Below are positions 37,265 to 45,883 of a DNA stretch of 64,000 nt, one piece after another. Position numbers and translations under genes: made by a program. Positions within the stretch are counted from its first letter, which is position 1, and each line of letters starts with the position of its first letter. Origin of the DNA: Verrucomicrobiaceae bacterium (GTDB lineage Bacteria > Verrucomicrobiota > Verrucomicrobiia > Verrucomicrobiales > Verrucomicrobiaceae); assembly GCA_015075365.1 (NCBI GenBank), contig JABTUN010000001.1:1364001-1428000 (forward strand), given 5' to 3'. Below the pieces are notes generated by a model. That model was not told where the DNA came from. It saw nothing but the letters and a program-made list of their open reading frames with translations, and ran no database searches.

Positions 37265-38100
37265 AGATGCTTCGCTAAAAACGCGGCCATCGTCTTCAGC
37301 CGCGCTTCATCGTAAAACTCCGCGCCGCCGTGCTTGCTGCCCGGCAGCATGATCAGCGTCACGGGGAGCTTTTTCGCCTCATACGCCTTCGCAAACTCCT
37401 GCGACTGCCGCGGCGGCATCTGCGGATCGGCGTCACCGTGGATCAGCAGCAGAGGCGGGTCCTTCGCGTCGAGGTGATCCACGGGACTCGCGAGTTTCGC
37501 GAGGTCGGGCACTTGGTCGGGAACATCGCCTAGCAGCAGTTGCAGCGCCGGAACGCGCATCTTGAGGCCGAACTCGGTGCTTTGGCTCAAAATCGACTGC
37601 AAATTCGACGCGCCATACAAACTCACGACGCAGGCGATGTCGCTGCTTTGGTCCAAATGCTCGCCGATCCGGCCTTCGAGAGCCTTGTGGCCGTTGGTGA
37701 CGCCCACGAGCGCCGCGAGGTGCCCGCCAGCCGATGAGCCGATGATGGCGATCTTGTCGGTGTTGAGGTGAAACAGACCCGATTTGGCCCGCAGGAAGCG
37801 AATCGCGGCCTTGATGTCGTGAATCTGCGCCGGAAAGCGCGCCTGCGTCGAGAGGCGGTAGTCCACGCTCGCGATTGCGAAACCATGATCGAGCAAACCG
37901 GCGATCGGAACGTCCGATTTGCTGCCCGCACGCCACGCGCCTCCATGCACATACACGATCACACGCGGATTGTCTGCTTTAGGCAGATGCAGGTCGAGTT
38001 TGAGCGGCACATCGCCAGCGCGGGCATACTCGAGGTCGTTCGTTGTGATTTGCGCGCAGACAGAGACAGCGGCGAGGAGAAAAAGGGCGATGATTTTCAT
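37258..38100 (-). CDS. Secreted alpha/beta hydrolase (esterase/BD-FAE-like)
   Basis: This 280-residue esterase-type protein has a signal peptide ([17 protein letters not shown]). The oxyanion motif HGGAW and the nucleophile elbow GSSAGG (serine in the GxSxG position) are both present. The acid is likely in [13 protein letters not shown] and the histidine in [13 protein letters not shown]. It belongs to the hormone-sensitive-lipase/carbohydrate esterase group common near sulfatase and glycan genes. The 3' end overlaps the convergent metH end by seven bases. Confidence 0.87.
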   Translation of the reverse strand: MKIIALFLLAAVSVCAQITTNDLEYARAGDVPLKLDLHLPKADNPRVIVYVHGGAWRAGSKSDVPIAGLLDHGFAIASVDYRLSTQARFPAQIHDIKAAIRFLRAKSGLFHLNTDKIAIIGSSAGGHLAALVGVTNGHKALEGRIGEHLDQSSDIACVVSLYGASNLQSILSQSTEFGLKMRVPALQLLLGDVPDQVPDLAKLASPVDHLDAKDPPLLLIHGDADPQMPPRQSQEFAKAYEAKKLPVTLIMLPGSKHGGAEFYDEARLKTMAAFLAKHLQ

Positions 38101-39506
38101 GTGAGGATGCCTTTCACGACCTTTCCATGCACATCCGTCAACCGGTAATCACGGCCTTGGAAGCGGTAGGTGAGGCGTTCGTGGTCAATGCCGAGCTGGT
38201 GCAGCAGCGTGGCGTTCAAATCATGCACATGCACCGGGTCGCGGGTAATGTTGAAGCAAAAGTCATCCGTCTCACCGAACTGGAGGCCCGGCTTGATGCC
38301 TCCGCCTGCGAGCCACATCGTGAAGCAGCGCCCGTGATGATCGCGGCCGTGGTTGGTCGGCTCCAGCTTGCCTTGCGAATAGGTCGTGCGGCCAAACTCA
38401 CCGCCCCAAATGACGAGTGTTTCATCCAGCAGGCCGCGTTGCTTCAGATCACGCACAAGGGCGGCCGCGGGCTGGTCCACGTCTCCGCATTGTAGGCGCA
38501 GGTCGCTTGGCAGGTTGTAGTGCTGGTCCCAGCCGCGGTGGTAGAGCTGGATGAAGCGCACGCCGCGCTCCGCCATGCGCCGCGCCAGCAGGCAGTTCGA
38601 GGCAAAGCTGCCCGGCTGCCGTGCCTGCGGGCCGTAGGCATCGAGCGTGGCCTCGCTTTCGCCGCCGAGATCGGTCAGCTCCGGCACGCTGCTCTGCATG
38701 CGAAAGGCCATCTCGTATTGAGCAATGCGCGTGGCGATCTCCGGATCACGTTGCAGCGCGAGCTGCTTTTGGTTCAGGGCCGCTATCACATCAAGCTGGT
38801 CACGCCTCGCTGCCATGCTGATGCCCTCCGGATTCGAGAGATACAAGACAGGATCGCCACTGCTGCGTAGGGAGACGCCCTGATGGCTCGATGGCAGGAA
38901 TCCCGAGCCCCACAGCCGTGCATACAACGGGTCCGCAGGCCGTGCCGCGCTGCCACGTGAGACCATCACGACGAAGGCGGGCAGGTCGCTGCTCTCACAG
39001 CCGAGACCATAGCTGAGCCAGGCGCCGAAGCTCGGACGCCCCGGCTGCTGGTGGCCGGTTTGCAGATAAGTCACCGCCGGGTCATGGTTGATCGCCTCCG
39101 TGTGCATGGAGCGGATGACGCACAGTTCATCCACGATCCTGGCCGTGTGCGGCAGCAGTTCGCTCACCCATGCGCCGCTTTGACCATGCCGCCCGAAGTG
39201 GAACAGCGACGCGGTCACCGGCTTCGACTTCTGCTCGCTCGTCATGCCGGTCAGGCGCTGATCACCCACCACGGATGCTGGAATCTCCTGACCGTGCAGC
39301 TTCTTCAATCCCGGCTTATGATCAAACAGGTCGAGCTGCGACGGCCCGCCGTGCATGAAGAGGTAGATCACCCGCTTCGCCTTCGGCGCGAAGTGTGTCA
39401 GCGCCCTCGTATCACCCATCAAGGACGCCAAAGCCATGCCGCCGACGCTCAGACCCGAGCTTCGGATGAACTGTCGTCTGCCGGCTGATAAAACCATGCC
39501 GTGCAT
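38097..39506 (-). CDS. DUF1501 family protein with TAT-like signal
   Basis: The 469-residue product has a twin-arginine signal ([20 protein letters not shown]) and the DUF1501 pattern: [59 protein letters not shown] and [10 protein letters not shown]. These sulfatase-fold proteins occur in Planctomycetes and Verrucomicrobia, usually paired with a DUF1549/DUF1553 cytochrome gene; here the nearest such gene is at 47282-50142. Their function is not established. The start is ATG 39506 or 39497. The stop overlaps the esterase start by four bases, which suggests one transcript. Confidence 0.88.
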   Translation of the reverse strand: MHGMVLSAGRRQFIRSSGLSVGGMALASLMGDTRALTHFAPKAKRVIYLFMHGGPSQLDLFDHKPGLKKLHGQEIPASVVGDQRLTGMTSEQKSKPVTASLFHFGRHGQSGAWVSELLPHTARIVDELCVIRSMHTEAINHDPAVTYLQTGHQQPGRPSFGAWLSYGLGCESSDLPAFVVMVSRGSAARPADPLYARLWGSGFLPSSHQGVSLRSSGDPVLYLSNPEGISMAARRDQLDVIAALNQKQLALQRDPEIATRIAQYEMAFRMQSSVPELTDLGGESEATLDAYGPQARQPGSFASNCLLARRMAERGVRFIQLYHRGWDQHYNLPSDLRLQCGDVDQPAAALVRDLKQRGLLDETLVIWGGEFGRTTYSQGKLEPTNHGRDHHGRCFTMWLAGGGIKPGLQFGETDDFCFNITRDPVHVHDLNATLLHQLGIDHERLTYRFQGRDYRLTDVHGKVVKGILT

Positions 39507-39528
39507 GGTAACGTCTGGAGCACTCCCA

Positions 39529-40941
39529 TCATTGCAGCGTGATCGTGACGAGGAGGCCGCCGCCTTCGCGGTTTTGGGCGGTGACGGTGCCGTTGCAGGC
39601 TTCGATGCAGCGTTTGGTGATGGCGAGGCCGAGGCCGCTGCCGCCGGTGGTGCGGCCGCGGGCGGCTTCGGGGCGGTAGAAGGGCTCGAAGAGGCGCGTG
39701 AGAGCTTCTTCAGGCACGCCGGGGCCGCGGTCGGCGATTTGGATGACGATGCGGCTGTTTTCGGCTTTGGCGGTGATTTCGATGTCTTTGGCGTAGCGGA
39801 TGGCGTTGCGGATGATGTTGCCGATGCCGCGGTCGAGGGCGTTTCGAAGGCTGTGGAGCTGGATGTCGCCGATTTCGAGTTTGATGCCGTTTTCGGGCGC
39901 TTCGCGGGCGAGGATGTTTTGGAGCAATTCGCGCAAATCGATGGCCTCAGGCGTTTCGCGGTCGGGGATGGTTTCGGCTTTGGAGAAGGCGAGGACTTCT
40001 TCGACGAGCTTGGCCATGTGCTGGAGTTCGCGGTCGAGTTTTTGCAGGTAGGTGGCCTGCTCGGGCGTGCTGCGCTGCTCGACGACGCCGAGGGCCATCT
40101 GCATTCTCGCGATGGGGCTGCACAGCTCGTGCGCGACATCGGCGGTGATGCGTTTTTGCTCGCGCATGTAGTCGCCGAGCTGCGCGGCCATGGCGTTCAC
40201 GGAGGTGGAGAGTTCGCCGAGTTCGTCGCTGCGCTGTTTTTCGATGCGTTCGTTGAATTTGCCATGCGCGATGCGGCCGGCGGCGGTGTTGAGCGTGCCG
40301 ATGAAGCCGGTGATGCCGCGCACGAAGGGCATCCAGAGCAGCGCTGAGACCACGAGCGCGGCTCCGGCGAGTCCGAGCCAGGGCCAGATGTCGAAAAAGA
40401 GGCCGCCGCCGCTGATGGTGTCGGAAACCATGACGAGCGAAAGCGAGCTGCCGGCCTGCGTGATCAGATCGAGATGCACGCCGGCCCAGTAACGCGCGGG
40501 ATCGCCGGCACGCATCATGAAGCGCGGCTTAGGCGGCGCATCGGCGGGACGTTTGGAAACGGGTCGCTGCGGACGGCGGGGCTGTTGCTCGCCAGGCGGA
40601 CGGCGGTCGATGAGGCGTGGCATGACCTCACTGGGTGGCGTGATGCTTTTGCCAAAGACCTGCTCACCACGGCTGTTGAAGAGGCCGAAGGTGACGCCGT
40701 GTTTTTGATCGTAGTCGGTCAAACGGGCGGGCCATTCGCTTTCGGCGAGGCGGGAGAACTCGAAGGTGATCGTTTCGCCGATGGCGGCGATACGGTCGCC
40801 GGGCTCGCCGGAGAGCATCCAGTCGAGACCGAGGCGGAATTGCGCTTTGAGGAAGAAAAAGAACAGCAGCGCCAGCACGGCGAGGTTCAGGGCGAACCAC
40901 GAGAGGATCTTGCCGTAGAGCGGGAGGCGAATGCGGCTCAT
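39529..40941 (-). CDS. HAMP-domain sensor histidine kinase (CpxA-like)
   Basis: This membrane sensor has 470 residues. One membrane helix near 10-33 ([20 protein letters not shown]) and a second near 175-205 ([16 protein letters not shown]) flank a periplasmic region of about 140 residues rich in Pro/Arg. HAMP follows ([15 protein letters not shown]), then the H-box [16 protein letters not shown]-box [12 protein letters not shown]1 [10 protein letters not shown] and G2 GGSGLGLAI. All the key residues of an active kinase are present. The gene overlaps the response regulator by four bases (ATGA). Confidence 0.92.
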   Translation of the reverse strand: MSRIRLPLYGKILSWFALNLAVLALLFFFFLKAQFRLGLDWMLSGEPGDRIAAIGETITFEFSRLAESEWPARLTDYDQKHGVTFGLFNSRGEQVFGKSITPPSEVMPRLIDRRPPGEQQPRRPQRPVSKRPADAPPKPRFMMRAGDPARYWAGVHLDLITQAGSSLSLVMVSDTISGGGLFFDIWPWLGLAGAALVVSALLWMPFVRGITGFIGTLNTAAGRIAHGKFNERIEKQRSDELGELSTSVNAMAAQLGDYMREQKRITADVAHELCSPIARMQMALGVVEQRSTPEQATYLQKLDRELQHMAKLVEEVLAFSKAETIPDRETPEAIDLRELLQNILAREAPENGIKLEIGDIQLHSLRNALDRGIGNIIRNAIRYAKDIEITAKAENSRIVIQIADRGPGVPEEALTRLFEPFYRPEAARGRTTGGSGLGLAITKRCIEACNGTVTAQNREGGGLLVTITLQ

Positions 40942-41711
40942 CGTCCGGGAGTCACGAGTTGATAGCCGTAGCCGCGCACGGTTTTGATGAAGCGCGGTTC
41001 CTTCGGGTCATCGCCGAGTTTTTTGCGCAGCGTGGAGATGTGCATGTCGATGGCGCGGTCAAAGACATCCCATTCGCGGTCCGCGACTTCTTCGATGAGC
41101 TGCTCGCGGGTTTTGACGCGGCCGTGGGCTTTGGCGAGCGAGAGCAGCAGGCCGAACTCGGCGGGTGTGAGCTGCACGGGCTGGTCGCCGAGGACGACGT
41201 CGTGGGTTTCGGGATTGATGCGCAGCTCGCCGATGACGAGTTCTTTGATGGGAGCCTGCGGGGCGCTCTCGGCGATCCAACCGGTGCGTCGCAGCACGGC
41301 GCGGAGTCGGGCGAGGAGTTCGCGGGAGGAAAAAGTCTTCGGCAGGTAGTCGTCGGCACCGAGTTCGAGGCCGACGATGCGGTCCACCTCCTCGCCTCGG
41401 CCGGTGAGCATCATGACGGGTACTTTGGACTTGGCGCGGATGCGGCGGAGCACCTCAAAGCCATCGCAGCCAGGCATCATGACATCGAGGATGACCGCGG
41501 CCCATTGCTCGGCGGTGGCGCGGTCGACCTCAAAGCCATCGCAGCCAGGCATCATGACATCGAGGATGACCGCGGCCCATTGCTCGGCGGTGGCGCGGTC
41601 GGCTCCGCGCTCGCCATCGTGCTCCATTTCGACCTCGAAGCCCATGGGCTTGAGGTAATCGGCCACGAGCTGGCAAAGCTCGGTGTCGTCGTCGATGATG
41701 AGGAGGCGCAT
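40938..41711 (-). CDS. OmpR-type response regulator with duplicated receiver segment
   Basis: The 257-residue regulator has a receiver domain starting LLIIDDDTELCQ (acidic pocket Asp7-9) and a C-terminal winged helix (about 155-255, ending IKTVRGYGYQLVTPG). A perfect 75-bp repeat encodes a 25-residue stretch twice in tandem: DRATAEQWAAVILDVMMPGC plus DGFEV. The receiver therefore has two copies of the phosphoacceptor aspartate motif, Asp51 and Asp76. The frame is intact, but the beta3-loop-alpha3 region of the fold is repeated, so phosphorylation and folding may be altered. ATG 41711 is the clear start. It is the first gene of the RR-HK pair. Confidence 0.92.
   Translation of the reverse strand: MRLLIIDDDTELCQLVADYLKPMGFEVEMEHDGERGADRATAEQWAAVILDVMMPGCDGFEVDRATAEQWAAVILDVMMPGCDGFEVLRRIRAKSKVPVMMLTGRGEEVDRIVGLELGADDYLPKTFSSRELLARLRAVLRRTGWIAESAPQAPIKELVIGELRINPETHDVVLGDQPVQLTPAEFGLLLSLAKAHGRVKTREQLIEEVADREWDVFDRAIDMHISTLRKKLGDDPKEPRFIKTVRGYGYQLVTPGR
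41452..41601. repeat. Perfect 75-bp tandem duplication
   Basis: Bases 41452-41526 and 41527-41601 are identical (75 of 75 by eye), starting acctcaaagccatcgcagcc and ending gcggtggcgcggtcg. The length is a multiple of three, so the reading frame of the response regulator is preserved. No divergence between copies means a very recent event or an assembly artefact. Confidence 0.95.
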
Positions 41712-41750
41712 GGCCACAAGATGAAGGCATTTTCGCCTGCGGCCATCGCC

Positions 41751-41780
41751 TTGACGCAATCCTGACAAATCTCCTGTGAT
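41751..41780 (+). promoter_or_regulatory. Possible promoter of the YHYH/sulfatase operon
   Basis: In the gap between the divergent response regulator and the YHYH gene, TTGACG (41751-41756) and TGTGAT (41775-41780) are separated by 18 bases and point rightwards. The region also holds CTGACAAAT and CTGACGTGG, which could be binding sites for the adjacent regulator. The match to a sigma-70 promoter is only moderate. Confidence 0.3.
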
Positions 41781-41823
41781 TCGCTGAAGCGGTTCTGACG
41801 TGGCTGGGGTTGGATGGTGCATC

Positions 41824-44475
41824 ATGAAAACGATTCCTGCCTTCCTTCTATTCGCCTCAAGCCTCGCCGCGCATGATTTGGCCACGACTGACCGGGAGGT
41901 GCTGCGAGCGCACATTCTCGAGGAATGGAAACGCGAGCGCGGCATGACCGAAGTCGCCTCCGCAGCCTCGGTCGTCCAACTCGTGGCCGCAGCGGCCGCG
42001 AATGCTGCGAACGCACCGCAGACGGCGAAGGCCTTCCTGCCTTTCACGAAGCTCGATCTGCGTGCAGATGGCGAGTTTCTCTATGTCGGCTCGAACGGCC
42101 TGCCGGATCACAACATGATGGTCGGCATTACCGCGTGGCAGCAGCAGGTGCCGCTGCCGCAGCCGTATTTCGATGACAATGCGTGGCGCATCCCGCTGAA
42201 GCCGGTCGTGGCAAAAGAGCCTGCGATGATCAAGGGCCGCTTCCTGCGCGGCGCGATCGCTTTGGCCGTGAATGGCATCCCGATCTTCAATCCGCAGAAC
42301 AATCGTGGCGAGTTGAGTTATGAAATCGGCGAACTGGACCAATGGGGCGGTCATTGCGGACGTGCGGATGATTATCACTACCACATCGCGCCGTTGCATC
42401 TGCAGGCGCAGGTCGGCAAAGGCATGCCGGTGGCGTATGCGCTCGATGGCTATCCCGTTTACGGCCTCACGGAGCCGGATGGCTCGCTCGTGGCGAATCT
42501 CGACGAGTGCCACGGCCACGACGACGCGAAGATCGGCTACCATTATCATGCGTCGAACCAGTATCCTTATGTCTTCGGCGGCTTCCACGGCGAGGTCGTA
42601 GAGCGCGAGGAGCAGGTCGATCCGCAACCGCGTGCCCAAGGTGTGCGTGAGGCGCTGCAAGCTCTGCGTGGGGCAAAGATCACCGCCTTCGAAAGCACCG
42701 GCAAGGACAGCTACAAACTCAGCTACGACGTGAATGGCGACAAGCGCAGCGTCAGCTACTCGATCAAGGCCGACGGCACCTATCCCTTCCACTTTGACAA
42801 TGGTCGCGATGGCACGGCCGATGAAGTTTACACCGCTCGTCGTCAAGGTGGCGGCGGTGGTGGTCGTCCGCCCGGTGGTGGTGGCCCCGAGGGCATGAAG
42901 GGCAAAGGAAAAGGCAAGGGCCAGGGCAAAGGGGGTCGCGAGGGCGTAACCGGGGCATTCCTGCCCCTTGAAGATCGCCCTGAGGGGCCAGGAATGGCCC
43001 CGATACAGGGCATCCTCGATGTGAATGGCGATGGTGTCGTCACCGCGCAGGAGTTTGCCGACAACGCGAAGTCGAATGCCGCGAAGAAGGGCACGCCATT
43101 TGCCGAAGCGATGACGAAGGCGAAAGAGCAGTTCACCGCGCTCGATCACAATCGCGATGGCAAGCTCGATACGCCGGAGCTTGATGAACTCGCGGGCAAT
43201 GCACCTGCCACTGGAACTCCGCAGCCTCGTGGCGACGAGCCACCCGCACGCGAAGAGATGAAGAAAGGCGGTGGTGGTGAACGCGGAGGCAAAGGGCAGG
43301 CCTTTGTTGCGCTTCCCGATCAACCGCGCAGCAGCGATGGCCAGTTCATGCTCAACAGCCCCGTCGTCGAAGACCTGCAAGCCCTGCCCGTCGAGTTCAC
43401 AGGCGATGGCGACGGCATCAGCCCGCCTCTCGCATGGGCCGGCGCACCCGCAGGAACCAAGGGCTACGCTTTGATCATGGATCACGTCACGCCCAATGGA
43501 GATCGGAAGTGGTATTGGACCGTTTACGACATCCCAGGCAACGCATCGAGCCTGCCAAAAAACGTCACCGACATCGGCAAGCTCGGCACCGGCTTCAAAG
43601 GCGAAATCGGCTACGAGCCGCCCATGTCGAAAGGCCCCGGCGCGAAGACCTATGTCATCACGCTCTATGCCTTGTCCGAGCCGCTGAACGTCGCTGGAAA
43701 GACCGGCCGCGAAGAACTCATCACCGCGATGAAGGGCAAAGTCATCGCGAACTCCTCGCTACGTGTCGTTCACTCCAGCGGCGGGCAAGTAACCGGGGCA
43801 TTCCTGCCCCGAGAAAGCGATGACGGGCCAGGAATGGCCCGAATACCTGCCCAAGGCAAAGGAGGCCCTCCCGGCCTCGTGAAGCCCAGCATCGCCGACA
43901 CGATCAAACTCAACGTCTATGCCGACAACTGGTTCATGCTCTATGTGAACGGCCGCCTCGTCGCGGTGGACAGCATCCAGTTTACGCCGCACAACGTCGT
44001 CAGCGTCGATTTCCTCCCTGAGTATCCGATGACCATCGCCGCGCTGGCCAAAGACAACGCCGACCCGAAAACCGGAATGGAATACGGCACCAGCATCGGC
44101 GACGCCGGCCTCTGCATCAAATTCGCCGACGGCACCGTCACCAACGCGACCTGGAAAGCCAAAAACTTCTTCCACGGCCCCGTCAACAGCGACACCGCCA
44201 ATCCCAAAGTCATTCAAGAGCCACTCCCCGCCAACTGGTGGGCCACCGACTTCGACGACAGCACCTGGAAGAACGCCAAAGAATACACCGTCGAAGAAGT
44301 CGACCCCAAGCAGCCCTACTTCGACAACGACTTCGAAGGCGCCAAGTTCATCTGGACCGACGACATCGCCCTCGACAACACCGTCATCTTCCGCACGAAA
44401 GTCGAAAAGCCCGGCTGGACGCCAAGGTGGAACACGAAACCGGATCTGGACGTGAGTGGTGTGCCGACTCGTTGA
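41824..44475 (+). CDS. Secreted YHYH / EF-hand / PEBP / lectin-like fusion protein
   Basis: The protein (883 residues) has a signal peptide (MKTIPAFLLFASSLAAHD). A YHYH domain at about 60-260 contains CGRADDYHYHIAPLHL and GYHYHASNQYPY. A Gly/Lys-rich hinge and two EF-hand-like calcium motifs follow (DVNGDGVVTAQEF, DHNRDGKLDTPEL). A PEBP/YbhB-like domain begins with FTGDGDGISPPLAWAGAPAG. A C-terminal jelly-roll or lectin-like region holds LNVYADNWFMLYVNGRLVAV. The copies of the palindromic repeat at 42946-43006 and 43789-43846 add VTGAFLP... peptides within the hinge regions. The role is probably extracellular binding or metal-dependent handling of a glycan. It starts the operon with the sulfatase and phosphoesterase. 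Confidence 0.8.
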   Translation: MKTIPAFLLFASSLAAHDLATTDREVLRAHILEEWKRERGMTEVASAASVVQLVAAAAANAANAPQTAKAFLPFTKLDLRADGEFLYVGSNGLPDHNMMVGITAWQQQVPLPQPYFDDNAWRIPLKPVVAKEPAMIKGRFLRGAIALAVNGIPIFNPQNNRGELSYEIGELDQWGGHCGRADDYHYHIAPLHLQAQVGKGMPVAYALDGYPVYGLTEPDGSLVANLDECHGHDDAKIGYHYHASNQYPYVFGGFHGEVVEREEQVDPQPRAQGVREALQALRGAKITAFESTGKDSYKLSYDVNGDKRSVSYSIKADGTYPFHFDNGRDGTADEVYTARRQGGGGGGRPPGGGGPEGMKGKGKGKGQGKGGREGVTGAFLPLEDRPEGPGMAPIQGILDVNGDGVVTAQEFADNAKSNAAKKGTPFAEAMTKAKEQFTALDHNRDGKLDTPELDELAGNAPATGTPQPRGDEPPAREEMKKGGGGERGGKGQAFVALPDQPRSSDGQFMLNSPVVEDLQALPVEFTGDGDGISPPLAWAGAPAGTKGYALIMDHVTPNGDRKWYWTVYDIPGNASSLPKNVTDIGKLGTGFKGEIGYEPPMSKGPGAKTYVITLYALSEPLNVAGKTGREELITAMKGKVIANSSLRVVHSSGGQVTGAFLPRESDDGPGMARIPAQGKGGPPGLVKPSIADTIKLNVYADNWFMLYVNGRLVAVDSIQFTPHNVVSVDFLPEYPMTIAALAKDNADPKTGMEYGTSIGDAGLCIKFADGTVTNATWKAKNFFHGPVNSDTANPKVIQEPLPANWWATDFDDSTWKNAKEYTVEEVDPKQPYFDNDFEGAKFIWTDDIALDNTVIFRTKVEKPGWTPRWNTKPDLDVSGVPTR
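42946..43006. repeat. ORF-embedded palindromic element, copy A
   Basis: A 61-base element starts GTAACCGGGGCATTCCTG and ends CCAGGAATGGCCCCGATAC. It is made of two short hairpins (GGGGCATTCCTGCCCC and GGGGCCAGGAATGGCCCC) that are also complementary to each other. It lies in frame within the YHYH gene and is translated as VTGAFLPLEDRPEGPGMAPI. Confidence 0.85.
43789..43846. repeat. ORF-embedded palindromic element, copy B
   Basis: A 58-base copy with the same GTAACCGGGGCATTCCTG left arm and a CCAGGAATGGCCCGAATAC right arm. It is in frame in the same gene as copy A and is translated as VTGAFLPRESDDGPGMARIP. The spacer between the arms differs from copy A. Confidence 0.85.
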
Positions 44476-44494
44476 ACTTCAACCCTTGCCTCCC

Positions 44495-45883
44495 ATGAAG
44501 CGAATCATTCATCTTGGTCTTGCCGCTTTGCTGATCAATTCAGCCCTCGCCGCCGCGCCGCCGAACATCCTTTTCATGCTCTCGGACGATCAGGCCTGGA
44601 GCGGGCTGTCCTGCCAGATGCACCCGGACATGCCGGACTCAAAAAGCAGCATCGTTCAGACGCCGAACATCGCGCGGCTCGCCGAGCAGGGCATGAGATT
44701 CAGCGCGGCTTATGCGCCTGCGCCGGTGTGCTCGCCAACGCGTATCAGTTTGCAAACGGGAAGGAATCCCGCGGCGCTCGGATGGACGAAGGCAGCACCG
44801 GCTGAGCAGGGCCATCGCTTGATCGAAGGCGAGAATCGCAAAAGCATTCGCGACGACGAGATCACCATCGGGCAGATGCTGAAGTCGGCGGGTTACGCGA
44901 CCGCGCACTACGGCAAATGGCATCTCTCCGGCGGTGGACCCGCCGCTCATGGCTACGACGAAAGCGATGGCGACACAGGCAATCAAGACGCCGCGCCGCA
45001 TCTGCCGCCGAACCCGGTGGACATCTTCGGCATGGGCTCGCGTGCGGTGGATTTCATGAAGCGGAGCCAAGCCGCCCGGAAGCCCTTCTTCATCCAGATG
45101 AGCTACAACGCGCTGCATTATCCCGAGAACGCCACGCCCGCGCTGCTGGAGAAATATCGGAAGCTCGCCTCCGGCAGAGACGACAAGGAAGTCGGCCGCG
45201 CCGCCATCGCCGAAGACCTCGACCGCGGTGTGGGCGAGTTGCTGGCGAAAGTCGATGCCATGGGCCTCTCGAAGAACACCATCGTCATCTACATGTCCGA
45301 CAACGGCGGCTCGAATCGCCGCACGCTGAATGGCGGCAAAGGTGATGTGTGGGAGGGCGGCATCCGCGTGCCGTTGATCATTCGCGGCCCCGGCATCGCG
45401 CCGAACTCGTGGTGCCATCAGCGAGTCGTCGGCTACGATTTGTTCCCGACCTTCTGCCGTTGGGCCGGCGTGAAGGCACCACTGTCAAAACAACTCGATG
45501 GCGGTGACCTCACGCATCTGCTCAGCGGTTCTTCCGATCCCGTGAAACGCCCCCGCGAGCCGCTGGTGTTTCATTTCCCGCATTATCAAGGCGACTCACC
45601 TCACAGCGCCATCCTCAGCGGAAACATGAAGCTCCTCCACTTCTACGAAACGGGTGAAAACAGGCTCTTCGACCTCCAAGCCGACATCGGCGAGACCAAG
45701 AACCTCGCCGCCGCCAAGCCCGAACTCACCTCAACACTCGCCAAACAGCTCGCGGACTATTTGAAGGAAGTCGGAGCCGAAATGCCGAAGCCCAACCCGA
45801 ACTACGATCCCGCCAGAGAGCCAGCGAGGAAAGGCGGTGGCAAGGGTGGTCAAGGTGGGAAGCAGGGAGGCAAAAAGCCGTGA
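44495..45883 (+). CDS. Type I sulfatase (arylsulfatase family)
   Basis: The 462-residue exported sulfatase has a signal peptide (MKRIIHLGLAALLINSALAA). The metal site opens with NILFMLSDDQAW, and the CSPTR motif carries Cys79, which must be converted to formylglycine for activity. The second metal-site sequence VIYMSDNGGSNRRTLNGGKG and the GKWHLSGGGPAAHGYDE segment are typical of sulfatases acting on sulfated carbohydrates. The substrate is not predictable here. The C-terminus ends in a Gly/Lys-rich tail. The stop overlaps the next gene's GTG start (TGA within GTGA), so translation is coupled to the phosphoesterase. Confidence 0.92.
   Translation: MKRIIHLGLAALLINSALAAAPPNILFMLSDDQAWSGLSCQMHPDMPDSKSSIVQTPNIARLAEQGMRFSAAYAPAPVCSPTRISLQTGRNPAALGWTKAAPAEQGHRLIEGENRKSIRDDEITIGQMLKSAGYATAHYGKWHLSGGGPAAHGYDESDGDTGNQDAAPHLPPNPVDIFGMGSRAVDFMKRSQAARKPFFIQMSYNALHYPENATPALLEKYRKLASGRDDKEVGRAAIAEDLDRGVGELLAKVDAMGLSKNTIVIYMSDNGGSNRRTLNGGKGDVWEGGIRVPLIIRGPGIAPNSWCHQRVVGYDLFPTFCRWAGVKAPLSKQLDGGDLTHLLSGSSDPVKRPREPLVFHFPHYQGDSPHSAILSGNMKLLHFYETGENRLFDLQADIGETKNLAAAKPELTSTLAKQLADYLKEVGAEMPKPNPNYDPAREPARKGGGKGGQGGKQGGKKP

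Noticed and set aside
38097..40139. An N-terminal extension of the DUF1501 protein reaching into the histidine-kinase gene
   Set aside because: The upstream part is Ser/Pro/Ala-rich out-of-frame translation of the kinase gene; the twin-arginine signal after ATG 39506 marks the real start.
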